Source: Pelotomaculum sp. UBA1371 | GTDB taxonomy: Bacteria > Bacillota > Desulfotomaculia > Desulfotomaculales > Pelotomaculaceae | Direction: 5' to 3' | DNA: 13,223 nucleotides | Assembly (NCBI GenBank): GCA_002305915.1 | Contig: DBRJ01000012.1 | Location: forward strand, 28,396 to 41,618 | Position numbers and translations under genes: made by a program | Notes under the pieces: generated by a model | The model's input: only the letters and a program-made list of their open reading frames with translations | Databases searched by the model: none | What the model was told of the DNA's origin: nothing | Shown here: in pieces, positions 1-7,209 of the stretch | Position numbering within the stretch: position 1 is the stretch's first letter | Layout: every line of letters begins with the position of its first letter

Positions 1-816
1 GAAGTGCCCTGGTCCATGCCCCGGGAATGTCCGTCCTGCAGGTCGTCCGTAGTCCGGGTGTCAGGGGAGGCGGCCGTCCGCTGCACCAACCTGGCCTGCC
101 CGGCTCAGCTCTGGGAAGGCTTGATTCACTTTGCCTCACGCAACGCCATGGATATAGCCGGGCTGGGACCGGCTGTAATCGGCCAGCTTCTTGCTGCCGG
201 TCTGGTGAATGATCCCGCGGACCTCTATTCCTTGCGCTATGAAGATCTTGTAGCCCTGGAGCGCCTGGGACCCAGGTCCGCCCGGAACCTCCTGGGGGCT
301 ATCGAGGCCAGCAAAAGCAACTCCCTGGCCAGGTTGATTTTTGCCCTGGGCATCCGCCATGTGGGTGAGCGCGCGGCCAGGATCCTGGCTGGGCGCTACA
401 AATCCATGGAAGCCCTGATGACTGCCCGGGAGGATGACCTTGTGGCCATCCCGGAAATCGGACCCAAAATTGCTGCCGCTATTGTTGATTTCTTTGCCGG
501 AAAGGAAAACCGGCAGGTGCTGGAAAAGCTGGTTCAGGCAGGTGTCAATACCCGGGACGCCGGTGCTGGAACGGGCGGGGGCGGACCGCTGTCAGGCAAG
601 GTTTTTGTGCTTACCGGTACCCTGGAGAGTTTCAGCCGCCAGGAGGCCAGAGAAGAGGTGGAAAAGCGCGGGGGAAAGGTTTCCTCCAGTGTCAGCCGCA
701 ATACTGATTATGTTGTTGCCGGAGAAAAGCCCGGGTCAAAGTATGAAAAGGCGGTGGCCCTGGGCGTCAAGGCTCTGACTGAAGAGGAGTTTAAGGGGAT
801 TCTGGCAAAACATTAA
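1..816 (+). CDS. ligA: NAD-dependent DNA ligase LigA, C-terminal part (5' end outside window)
   Basis: LigA seals nicks in duplex DNA using NAD+ during replication and repair. The reading frame is open from base 1, so the adenylation and OB domains lie upstream. GTG at 4 is an internal codon, not a start. Numbering from base 1, a four-cysteine zinc finger is visible (C10, C13, C28, C33). It is followed by helix-hairpin-helix repeats, recognisable as 'AGLGP', 'LERLGP', 'ALGIRHVGE' and 'IPEIGP'. A C-terminal BRCT domain covers about residues 198-271 and includes 'VFVLTGTLESFSR' and 'YVVAGEKPGSK'. This order (zinc finger, HhH, BRCT) is that of bacterial LigA. The stop at 814-816 is followed by 87-96 bases before gatC with no terminator hairpin, so read-through into gatCAB is possible. 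Identification is very secure. Confidence 0.97.
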   Translation, partial: EVPWSMPRECPSCRSSVVRVSGEAAVRCTNLACPAQLWEGLIHFASRNAMDIAGLGPAVIGQLLAAGLVNDPADLYSLRYEDLVALERLGPRSARNLLGAIEASKSNSLARLIFALGIRHVGERAARILAGRYKSMEALMTAREDDLVAIPEIGPKIAAAIVDFFAGKENRQVLEKLVQAGVNTRDAGAGTGGGGPLSGKVFVLTGTLESFSRQEAREEVEKRGGKVSSSVSRNTDYVVAGEKPGSKYEKAVALGVKALTEEEFKGILAKH

Positions 817-901
817 AAAAACCATTGTTGTTTTCACTTAATACTTTGTTTTTATGTTTTATGCTTTCAGACTCTATACTAAGAAATTTTTTAACGTTAG
901 C

Positions 902-907
902 AGGTGA
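902..907 (+). promoter_or_regulatory. Ribosome-binding site that sets the gatC start
   Basis: AGGTGA lies 5 bases before TTG 913. The GTG at 904 is part of this Shine-Dalgarno sequence and has no good site of its own upstream, so TTG 913 is the better start. Confidence 0.65.
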
Positions 908-912
908 AAAAT

Positions 913-1194
913 TTGGTAACCAGGGAAGATGTGGAACATGTTGCTCTTCTGGGTCGTTTGGAATTGACTGAAGAGGAAAAGGAAATCTATACCAGGCAGC
1001 TTAATGATATTCTGGGACACTTCCAGGCTCTCCAGCGCCTGGACACCGGAAACATTCAGCCAACGGCCCATGTTCTCCCCCTGAAAAACGTCTACCGGGA
1101 GGATTGGGTGGGTCAGCATATGCCCCGGGAGGATGCCCTGGCCAACTGCCCCGACCGGGATGAAAACTATTTCAAAGTTCCCAAAATCGTATAA
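913..1194 (+). CDS. gatC: Asp-tRNA(Asn)/Glu-tRNA(Gln) amidotransferase subunit C
   Basis: GatC is the small subunit that wraps around GatA and stabilises the GatCAB complex. The complex converts misacylated Asp-tRNA(Asn) and Glu-tRNA(Gln) to the amide forms. The protein is 93 residues from TTG 913 and opens MVTREDVEHVALLGRLELTEEE, the standard GatC N-terminus (x-x-E-x-V-E-H-V-A-x-L-x-R-L). The C-terminal half has the usual 'LQRLDTGNIQPTAHVLPLKN' region and ends 'FKVPKIV'. A GTG at 904 in the same frame would add three residues (MKN), but the Shine-Dalgarno sequence overlaps it and fits TTG 913. It is followed 48 bases later by gatA. Identification is secure; only the start is open. Confidence 0.95.
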   Translation: MVTREDVEHVALLGRLELTEEEKEIYTRQLNDILGHFQALQRLDTGNIQPTAHVLPLKNVYREDWVGQHMPREDALANCPDRDENYFKVPKIV

Positions 1195-1226
1195 GATAAA
1201 TCCACCTGATCTTAAACCCGACTTTA

Positions 1227-1233
1227 GGGGAGG
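1227..1233 (+). promoter_or_regulatory. Ribosome-binding site supporting a CTG start for gatA
   Basis: GGGGAGG at 1227-1233 is a near-perfect Shine-Dalgarno sequence, 9 bases before CTG 1243. No ATG, GTG or TTG lies in the gatA frame between the upstream in-frame stop (TAG, 1225-1227) and GTG 1348. This site therefore points to CTG 1243. Confidence 0.7.
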
Positions 1234-1242
1234 CGATTTAAA

Positions 1243-2700
1243 CTGCAGCTTTACCAGAGGACAGCCCACGAATTACACAAACTTTTAATAAATAAAGAGA
1301 TCTCGGCCGAGGAGCTGAACCTGGCTGTATCTGACAGGATTGATTCCGTGGAGGACAGGATCGCGGCCTATATTACCCGGACCCGGGAAAAAGCTCTGGA
1401 ACAGGCCCGGGCAGTGGACCGGCAAATAAGAAACGGCGAGAAGATATCGCCCCTGGCCGGGATCCCCGTGGCTGTAAAGGATAATATCTGTACCGACGGG
1501 ATCCTGACAACTGCGGCATCCAGGATGCTTGCCGGCTTTGTGCCGCCATACAGCGCCACAGTGGTCAAAAGACTTGAGGCGGCCGGGGCTACCCTGCCGG
1601 GCAAGACCAATCTGGATGAATTTGCCATGGGTTCCTCCACGGAAAATTCCGCCTTCTTTACCACCCGGAATCCCTGGGATACCGGGCGGGTGCCCGGCGG
1701 CTCCAGCGGGGGCTCGGCTGCTGCGGTTGCCTGCGGGGAAGCTGTTTGCGCCCTGGGTTCCGATACCGGCGGTTCCATCCGTCTGCCCGCCTCTTTCTGC
1801 GGGGTGATAGGTTTCAAGCCCACTTACGGGGCCGTTTCCCGCTACGGGTTAATTGCTTTTGCCTCATCCCTGGACCAGATTGGGCCCTTTTCCAGGGATG
1901 TTACCGACTGCGCCTTGCTTCTGAACGCAATCTGCGGGCATGATCCCCTGGACTCCACCTCGGCCAGGTTTGACGTTCCCGATTTTACCCGTTTTTTAGT
2001 CAACGACATCAGGGGGATGAAGATCGGGGTGCCGGAGGAATATATGGCCGAGGGGATTAACTCAGGCGTCCGGGAAGTGGTCGTGAAGGCTATAGCCCTG
2101 CTGGAATCTCTGGGCGCCTCTGTGGAATACACCAACCTGCCCCATACGGAATACGCCCTCTCCACCTACTACCTGATTGCTCCTGCCGAGGCCAGTTCAA
2201 ACCTGGCCCGCTACGACGGAGTGCGCTACGGCTTCCGGGCTGCTAAAACCAGTGATGTTATGGACATGTTCATGAAGACACGCAGCCAGGGTTTCGGGGC
2301 TGAGGTAAAAAGACGGATCATGCTGGGGACCTATGCCCTTTCAGCCGGCTATTACGACGCTTACTACTTGAAAGCCTTGAAGGTCCGGACCCTGATTAAA
2401 GAGGACTTTGACCGGGCCTTTGAAAAATACGACCTGCTGGTTTCACCGGTTTCGCCCACCACGGCTTTCCGCTGCGGGGAAAAAACGGGCGATCCCCTGG
2501 AAATGTACCTGTCCGACATCTGTACTATTTCCCTTAATCTTGCCGGGATCCCGGGCATGTCCATACCCTGCGGGTTTGTGGAAGGCATGCCGGTGGGGCT
2601 GCAGCTGATGGGCAAGCACTTTGACGAGGGAACGCTTTTGAGGGCTGCTTACACCTTCGAACAAAACTCGGATTACCACAGGGCTTTTCCTGTGCTCTAG
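1243..2700 (+). CDS. gatA: Asp-tRNA(Asn)/Glu-tRNA(Gln) amidotransferase subunit A (probable CTG start)
   Basis: GatA is the amidase subunit. It hydrolyses glutamine and passes the ammonia to GatB, which amidates the misacylated tRNA. From CTG 1243 the protein has 485 residues and opens with LQLYQRTAHELHKLLINKE, the usual GatA N-terminal helix, followed by 'DRIDSVEDRIAAYIT'. Starting at GTG 1348 would remove these 35 conserved residues. With the long form the amidase-signature Ser-cisSer-Lys triad falls at the standard numbers: K79 in 'VAVKDNI', the cis-Ser of 'GGSSGGS' near 154, and the nucleophilic Ser of 'GSDTGGSIR' near 178. It sits between gatC and gatB (67 bases to gatB) in one transcription unit. 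The family call is certain; the CTG start is inferred from sequence alone. Confidence 0.95.
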   Translation: MQLYQRTAHELHKLLINKEISAEELNLAVSDRIDSVEDRIAAYITRTREKALEQARAVDRQIRNGEKISPLAGIPVAVKDNICTDGILTTAASRMLAGFVPPYSATVVKRLEAAGATLPGKTNLDEFAMGSSTENSAFFTTRNPWDTGRVPGGSSGGSAAAVACGEAVCALGSDTGGSIRLPASFCGVIGFKPTYGAVSRYGLIAFASSLDQIGPFSRDVTDCALLLNAICGHDPLDSTSARFDVPDFTRFLVNDIRGMKIGVPEEYMAEGINSGVREVVVKAIALLESLGASVEYTNLPHTEYALSTYYLIAPAEASSNLARYDGVRYGFRAAKTSDVMDMFMKTRSQGFGAEVKRRIMLGTYALSAGYYDAYYLKALKVRTLIKEDFDRAFEKYDLLVSPVSPTTAFRCGEKTGDPLEMYLSDICTISLNLAGIPGMSIPCGFVEGMPVGLQLMGKHFDEGTLLRAAYTFEQNSDYHRAFPVL

Positions 2701-2767
2701 GTTTTATCTTAATATCAAATGATGTCCGAAGTCCAACGACCGGCAACCCACCGGGGAGGTTTGCATT

Positions 2768-4219
2768 ATGACCAATTACGAAACGGTGATCGGCCTGGAA
2801 GTTCATGTAGAGCTTAAGACCAGATCAAAAATTTTTTGTGACTCCACCACGGAATTCGGTGGAGAGCCCAACACCCACGTCTGTCCGGTCTGCCTCGGTC
2901 TGCCCGGGGTGCTCCCTGTGGTTAACAAAACGGTGGTGGAATACGCTATTCGTGCCGCCCTGGCTTTAAACTGCCAAATTGCAGGTTTTTCCAAGTTCGA
3001 CCGGAAGAATTACTACTATCCCGATATGCCCAAGAACTACCAGATTTCCCAGTATGACCTGCCCATTGCCGGGCACGGTTATCTGGACATTGATGTTAAC
3101 AATGAAGTAAGGCGAATCGGCATTACCCGCCTGCACATGGAGGAAGATACCGGTAAGCTGGTCCATCAGGGGACGATCACCACTACACCCTATTCCCTGG
3201 TTGATTATAACAGGGCCGGGGTTCCCCTGGTCGAAATTGTCTCCGGGCCGGACCTGCGCTCCCCTGAGGAGGCCCGTGTTTATATGGAAAAGTTAAAAAC
3301 CATAATCCAGTATACCGGTGTATCCGACTGTAAAATGGAAGAGGGCAGCCTGCGCTGCGACGCCAACATCTCCATCCGGCCGGTGGGCAACGAACAATTC
3401 GGGACAAAGACAGAGATCAAAAATCTGAACTCTTTTAAAGCTCTCTACAGGGCACTCTCCTATGAGGTGGAGCGCCAGACCGGGGTATTGAACAAAGGAG
3501 GCCGGATTGTTCAGGAAACCCGGACCTGGGACGAAAGAGAGGGTGTCACCCTGCCCCTGCGCAGCAAGGAATACGCCCATGACTACCGTTACTTTCCCGA
3601 TCCCGATCTGGTGCCCATGATTATTGATCCGGAGTGGGTTGAGGATATCCGGAGATCCCTGCCCGAGCTGCCGGACGCGCGCAGGGAAAGGTACATGCAG
3701 GAATACGGCCTGCCCGGTTATGACGCAGGTATTCTAACCAGCACAAAGGAACTGGCTGATTTTTTTGAGTCATGCGTGTCGGCCTACCCGAATCCCAAAG
3801 CTGTCAGCAACTGGATGATGGGTGATCTGTCAAGGCTGCTCAACGCCGGGGGGGTGGAGCTTACGGCATGTAAAATTAAGCCGGCACAGCTGGCCTCCCT
3901 GCTTCAACTTATGGATGAGGGTATAATCAGCGGGAGAATAGCCAAAACCGTTTTTGAAGAAATGTTTGCTTCCGGTAAGGACCCCGGGGATATTGTTAAG
4001 GAAAAGGGACTGGTTCAGATTAGTGATAAAAGCGCCATCATGGCCGTAGTGGAGGATGTGCTTGCAAAAAATCCCAAATCCGCGGCAGACTTCCGGGCCG
4101 GCAAGGAGCGGGCCCTGGGTTTTCTGGTGGGACAGGTGATGAAGACAACCAGGGGTAAGGCAAACCCCGAACTGGTTGATAAGCTTCTGAAAGAAAAGCT
4201 TTTACAAGAAAAGCTTTAG
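2768..4219 (+). CDS. gatB: Asp-tRNA(Asn)/Glu-tRNA(Gln) amidotransferase subunit B
   Basis: GatB binds the misacylated tRNA, activates the side-chain carboxylate with ATP and accepts ammonia from GatA. The 483-residue product is full length. It shows 'ETVIGLEVHVEL' near the N-terminus, 'CPVCLGLPGVLPV', 'DYNRAGVPLVEIVS', 'MEEGSLRCDANIS', 'KTEIKNLNSF' and a C-terminal tRNA-binding YqeY-like tail from about residue 330. ATG 2768 has GGGGAGG at 2753-2759. It is the last gene of gatCAB and is followed by a strong terminator. A complete gatCAB implies that the organism makes Gln-tRNA and/or Asn-tRNA indirectly. Confidence 0.98.
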   Translation: MTNYETVIGLEVHVELKTRSKIFCDSTTEFGGEPNTHVCPVCLGLPGVLPVVNKTVVEYAIRAALALNCQIAGFSKFDRKNYYYPDMPKNYQISQYDLPIAGHGYLDIDVNNEVRRIGITRLHMEEDTGKLVHQGTITTTPYSLVDYNRAGVPLVEIVSGPDLRSPEEARVYMEKLKTIIQYTGVSDCKMEEGSLRCDANISIRPVGNEQFGTKTEIKNLNSFKALYRALSYEVERQTGVLNKGGRIVQETRTWDEREGVTLPLRSKEYAHDYRYFPDPDLVPMIIDPEWVEDIRRSLPELPDARRERYMQEYGLPGYDAGILTSTKELADFFESCVSAYPNPKAVSNWMMGDLSRLLNAGGVELTACKIKPAQLASLLQLMDEGIISGRIAKTVFEEMFASGKDPGDIVKEKGLVQISDKSAIMAVVEDVLAKNPKSAADFRAGKERALGFLVGQVMKTTRGKANPELVDKLLKEKLLQEKL

Positions 4220-4255
4220 CGGAGCTTAAAGAACTTTCAATGAAGAAGGTTCAAC

Positions 4256-4290
4256 AGCCGGGGAGAGGCTTAAGCCTCTTTCCGGCTTTT
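4256..4290 (+). terminator. Intrinsic terminator after gatB
   Basis: A 14-base arm (4256-4269, starting AGCCGG) pairs with 4274-4287 through 12 Watson-Crick and 2 G-U pairs around a TTAA loop. A short T run (4287-4290) follows. It lies 36 bases after the gatB stop and separates gatCAB from the next cluster. Confidence 0.88.
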
Positions 4291-4388
4291 GTATATGTTA
4301 ATCAATTTCATAAAATGTGAATGAAGAACGATGTAAATACTGGTTTTCAGCCCCGGCTCATGTATATTGAATAACGGATCAAACCGGC

Positions 4389-4417
4389 TTTTCAGCACCA
4401 GGTATTTATGATACTAT
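4389..4417 (+). promoter_or_regulatory. Candidate sigma-A promoter for the synthase/hydratase/dehydrogenase cluster
   Basis: TTTTCA (4389-4394) and TACTAT (4412-4417) are spaced by 17 bases, each matching 4 of 6 consensus positions. A TG at 4409-4410 gives an extended -10 (TGaTACTAT). Transcription would begin near 4424, leaving a leader of about 148 bases before ATG 4572. The surrounding 352-base gap (4220-4571) otherwise holds the gatB terminator, an inverted repeat at 4428-4450 and a possible 8-codon ORF. Confidence 0.4.
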
Positions 4418-4427
4418 TTTTTTGAGT

Positions 4428-4450
4428 TTTGGTCCCCCGGCGTTACCAAA
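4428..4450. promoter_or_regulatory. Inverted repeat, possible operator just downstream of the candidate promoter
   Basis: TTTGGT (4428-4433) and ACCAAA (4445-4450) form a perfect 6-base dyad with an 11-base centre. With the predicted start near 4424 it would span about +5 to +27, a usual place for a repressor site. The cognate regulator is unknown, and a 6-base dyad can occur by chance. Confidence 0.25.
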
Positions 4451-4527
4451 TTTATGGTTAGTTTAACGGCAGTCTCTCTTTCCTGTTGCTGAATCTAACG
4501 GTACATCCTGAAAACGGAGGTCAGCTT

Positions 4528-4554
4528 TTGGAGAAAGCAATACCAGTTGGCTAA
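4528..4554 (+). CDS. Possible 8-codon leader ORF upstream of the synthase gene
   Basis: TTG 4528 opens the frame MEKAIPVG and stops at TAA 4552-4554. GGAGG at 4516-4520 lies 7 bases before the TTG, as good as the sites of the annotated genes. The stop is 17 bases from the ATG of the synthase, whose own site (AAGGGGTG, 4557-4564) follows. It could serve translational coupling or be a chance match. No codon run typical of amino-acid attenuation is present. Confidence 0.25.
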   Translation: MEKAIPVG

Positions 4555-4571
4555 GTAAGGGGTGAATTAAG

Positions 4572-5708
4572 ATGAAAGACAAAAATAACATTATCATTGT
4601 AGACACGACTCTGAGAGACGGGGAACAGACGGCGGGGGTTGTCTTTGCTAACCGTGAAAAAGTCAGGATAGCAAAGTTTTTGAACGAGCTCGGCGTGCAC
4701 CAGATTGAGGCCGGCATCCCGGTCATGGGCGGAGATGAAAAAAAAGCTATCCGGGCAATCTGCCGGGCCGGACTAAAGGCCAGCATAATGGGCTGGAACC
4801 GCCCTGTAATCAAGGATATCGAGGCTTCTTTAGACTGCGGGGTTGATGCGGTGGCCATTTCTATTTCCACCTCGGATATTCATATCAAGCATAAATTAAA
4901 AGCAACCCGTGAATGGGTCCTGGAGCAAATGGTCAAGGCCACCGAATTTGCCAAAAAGGAAGGAATGAAGATTTCAGTCAACGCGGAAGACGCCTCCCGC
5001 AGCGATCTCGATTTCTTGATTAAGTTCGCCCGGGCCGCCAAAGAAGCCGGCGCGGATCGCCTGCGTTACTGTGACACCGTCGGGATTATGGAGCCCTTTG
5101 CGATTTACGAAACCATAAAAAAGATAAAAGAAGCAGTGGATATCGATATCGAAATGCATACCCACAACGATTTCGGGATGGCCACAGCCAACGCTCTGGC
5201 GGGGATCCGGGCAGGCGCCAGCCATGTGGGGGTGACGGTCATGGGTCTGGGTGAGCGGGCCGGTAACGCCGCCCTGGAAGAAGTTGTTATGGCCCTAAAA
5301 TACCTTTATAATATTGACCTTAATTTTAAGACAGAAATGTTTGTGGAGGTTGCTGAGTATGTTTCACGGGCTTCCGGCCGGGAGCTTCCTGCCTGGAAAG
5401 CCATTGTAGGATCCAACATGTTTGCCCACGAGGCCGGGATCCACGCTGACGGAGTGGTCAAGGACCCTGCCACCTATGAAGCCTTCCAGCCCGAAGAGGT
5501 GGGCCTGATGCGCCAGATTGTGATCGGCAAACACTCCGGAACAGCTTCCCTAAAGGCCAAGTTTGCTGAATTCGGTAAAACTCTTACTGATCACCAGGCT
5601 CAGGAGCTTCTGCCTAAAATCCGTTCTATAACCATTTCGCTCAAGCGCCCGCTGTTTGATAAGGAAATTGTCTATATTTACGAAGACTACTTTGGAAAGA
5701 GGGATTAA
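4572..5708 (+). CDS. nifV: NifV-type homocitrate synthase family protein (homocitrate or Re-citrate synthase)
   Basis: Members of this DRE-TIM (HMGL-like) family condense acetyl-CoA with a 2-oxo acid. The 378-residue protein resembles NifV over its whole length. It has 'DTTLRDGEQ' at 11-19 with catalytic R15 and metal ligand D16, 'NAEDASRSDLDF', 'RLRYCDTVGIMEPF', the metal-binding 'HTHND' at 196-200, 'GLGERAGNAALEE' from 225, 'SRASGR', and 'FAHEAGIHADGV' with H286 and E287. It lacks the C-terminal leucine-regulatory domain of LeuA, so isopropylmalate synthase is unlikely. Known Re-citrate synthases of anaerobes belong to this same superfamily and are often annotated as homocitrate synthases. 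The isocitrate-like dehydrogenase downstream makes citrate a serious alternative product. No other nif gene is in the window. ATG 4572 has AAGGGGTG 7 bases upstream. The next gene begins 2 bases after its stop. Confidence 0.85.
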   Translation: MKDKNNIIIVDTTLRDGEQTAGVVFANREKVRIAKFLNELGVHQIEAGIPVMGGDEKKAIRAICRAGLKASIMGWNRPVIKDIEASLDCGVDAVAISISTSDIHIKHKLKATREWVLEQMVKATEFAKKEGMKISVNAEDASRSDLDFLIKFARAAKEAGADRLRYCDTVGIMEPFAIYETIKKIKEAVDIDIEMHTHNDFGMATANALAGIRAGASHVGVTVMGLGERAGNAALEEVVMALKYLYNIDLNFKTEMFVEVAEYVSRASGRELPAWKAIVGSNMFAHEAGIHADGVVKDPATYEAFQPEEVGLMRQIVIGKHSGTASLKAKFAEFGKTLTDHQAQELLPKIRSITISLKRPLFDKEIVYIYEDYFGKRD

Positions 5709-5710
5709 GA

Positions 5711-6964
5711 TTGGGGCAAACCATCATTGAGAAAATCCTGTCCAGCCACAGCGGGCAGGAAGCCCGTGCCGGCGATATTGTGGTGGCTGAACTCGACTAC
5801 GTCATGGGTCAGGATGGAACTGCCCCCCTGGCCATCCGGGCCTTTGCGGATCTGGGCGGTAAAGATGTTTTTGACCGGGAGCGCGTAGCCTTTGTCATCG
5901 ACCACAGCGCACCCAGCCCCAACGAGGGTGTTTCCGCGCTGCACAAGCTGATGAGGGAGTTTAGCAGGGAGAAGGGTTTTAAACTCTACGATATAGGTGA
6001 AGGCGTTTGCCACCAGCTGCTCCCCGAGAGCGGCGAGGTGGGACCGGGCAGCCTTGTTATTGGGGCTGATTCCCACACCTGTACCTACGGGGCACTGAAT
6101 GCTTTCTCCACGGGGGTGGGCTCCACAGATCTGGCCGGCGGCTTGATATCAGGGAAAATGTGGTTCAAGGTTCCCGGGACAATCAAGTTTGTCTGCAACG
6201 GCGTTCTACCCCCCGGTGTTTATTCCAAGGACCTGATCCTTTACCTGATTGGCCGGGTTACCGCCGACGGGGCTACTTACATGGCTGTCGAATTTACCGG
6301 TGAAGCCATTGGCGCCCTGTCCCAGGAGGCGCGTTTTACTATTTCCAACATGGCCATCGAGATGGGAGCCAAGGCCGGCCTGATGGAGGCTGATGATAAA
6401 ACCTTCGCCTGGCTGCGGCGCTTTACCAGTCGGAAATTCACACCGGTAACCGCCGATCCTGACGCAGTTTACACCCGGGTTCTGGAATGCGATGCCGCAA
6501 AACTGGAGCCCCAGGTGGCCAGGCCCCACCGGGTGGACAACGTTGTTCCGGTAAGCGGGGCGGCGGGAAAACCTGTCCAGCAGGCGGTGATCGGCACCTG
6601 CACCAACGGGCGTTTGGAAGACCTGCGCATTGCCGCCGGGATCCTGGGCGGCCGCAAAATTCACCGGGATGTCCGCCTCATTGTTGCCCCTTCCTCCCGC
6701 AGGGTGTTTCTTGACGCCATGGCCGAAGGCATTATTCAGACCCTGGTGGAAGCCGGAGCAGTGATGGTGACACCGGGCTGCGGACCTTGTGTGGGTACCC
6801 ACAACGGCGTACCGTCGGACGGGGAAACGGTTATCTCCACCGCCAACCGTAATTTTAAAGGAAGAATGGGCAACTCCAACGCCGAGATCTACCTGGCTTC
6901 ACCAGCAACCGTAGCCGCCAGCGCCGTAACCGGCAAAATTACCGACCCCCGGGAGTTTATCTAG
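5711..6964 (+). CDS. Aconitase/homoaconitase/LeuC-like hydratase, large subunit
   Basis: This is the iron-sulfur catalytic subunit of a hydro-lyase that moves the hydroxyl group of citrate, homocitrate or isopropylmalate through an unsaturated intermediate. It has 417 residues, the usual size for the two-subunit class. The [4Fe-4S] ligands are C297 ('GTCTNGR') and C357 and C360 ('PGCGPCVGTHNG'). 'GADSHTCTYGALNAFSTGVGSTD' (118-140) is the conserved substrate/cluster region. TTG 5711 is the likely start. It follows the synthase stop by 2 bases and uses the AGAGGG near 5698-5703 inside the synthase gene, so the two are probably translationally coupled. The small subunit follows after an unusually long 245-base gap. 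Family membership is certain; the substrate is not readable from this subunit. Confidence 0.92.
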   Translation: MGQTIIEKILSSHSGQEARAGDIVVAELDYVMGQDGTAPLAIRAFADLGGKDVFDRERVAFVIDHSAPSPNEGVSALHKLMREFSREKGFKLYDIGEGVCHQLLPESGEVGPGSLVIGADSHTCTYGALNAFSTGVGSTDLAGGLISGKMWFKVPGTIKFVCNGVLPPGVYSKDLILYLIGRVTADGATYMAVEFTGEAIGALSQEARFTISNMAIEMGAKAGLMEADDKTFAWLRRFTSRKFTPVTADPDAVYTRVLECDAAKLEPQVARPHRVDNVVPVSGAAGKPVQQAVIGTCTNGRLEDLRIAAGILGGRKIHRDVRLIVAPSSRRVFLDAMAEGIIQTLVEAGAVMVTPGCGPCVGTHNGVPSDGETVISTANRNFKGRMGNSNAEIYLASPATVAASAVTGKITDPREFI

Positions 6965-7209
6965 ATGAGTTATTTTCGGCGGAGCTCTTGGTGGCGTTTT
7001 TTAATAAAGTAAATATTCAAACTCATGGGAATATTTGTTCATTATGTATGATAACAATCATAACAAGCATTACTGCCTTTATACCGTCTGGAGGCACAAT
7101 TCGGCGCCCACGGCCTTGAGAAGCTAAAAATTTGCTTTAATTATGTTATGCGGGCGGTTTGATTTGTTGACTTTTCACAAACAACAACCGGCACGAAGGA
7201 GGTGTTTAG
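6965..7209 (+). other. Non-coding gap between hydratase subunits, with a perfect hairpin
   Basis: These 245 bases separate two genes that are usually adjacent. I see no gene. TATGAT (7047-7052) and ATCATA (7057-7062) form a perfect dyad around AACA. TATGAT also matches the -10 consensus in 5 of 6 positions but has no good -35 box upstream. A second dyad, TTGTTG...CAACAA, occurs shortly before the small-subunit ribosome-binding site. The gap could hold an internal promoter or an mRNA processing site. Confidence 0.3.

Noticed and set aside
875..880. TATACT as a -10 box for a gatC promoter
   Set aside because: No acceptable -35 box lies 16-18 bases upstream. Read-through from ligA is equally likely.
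6206..6802. 198-codon minus-strand frame inside the hydratase large-subunit gene
   Set aside because: It is antisense to a fully conserved gene and has a low-complexity composition typical of shadow frames.
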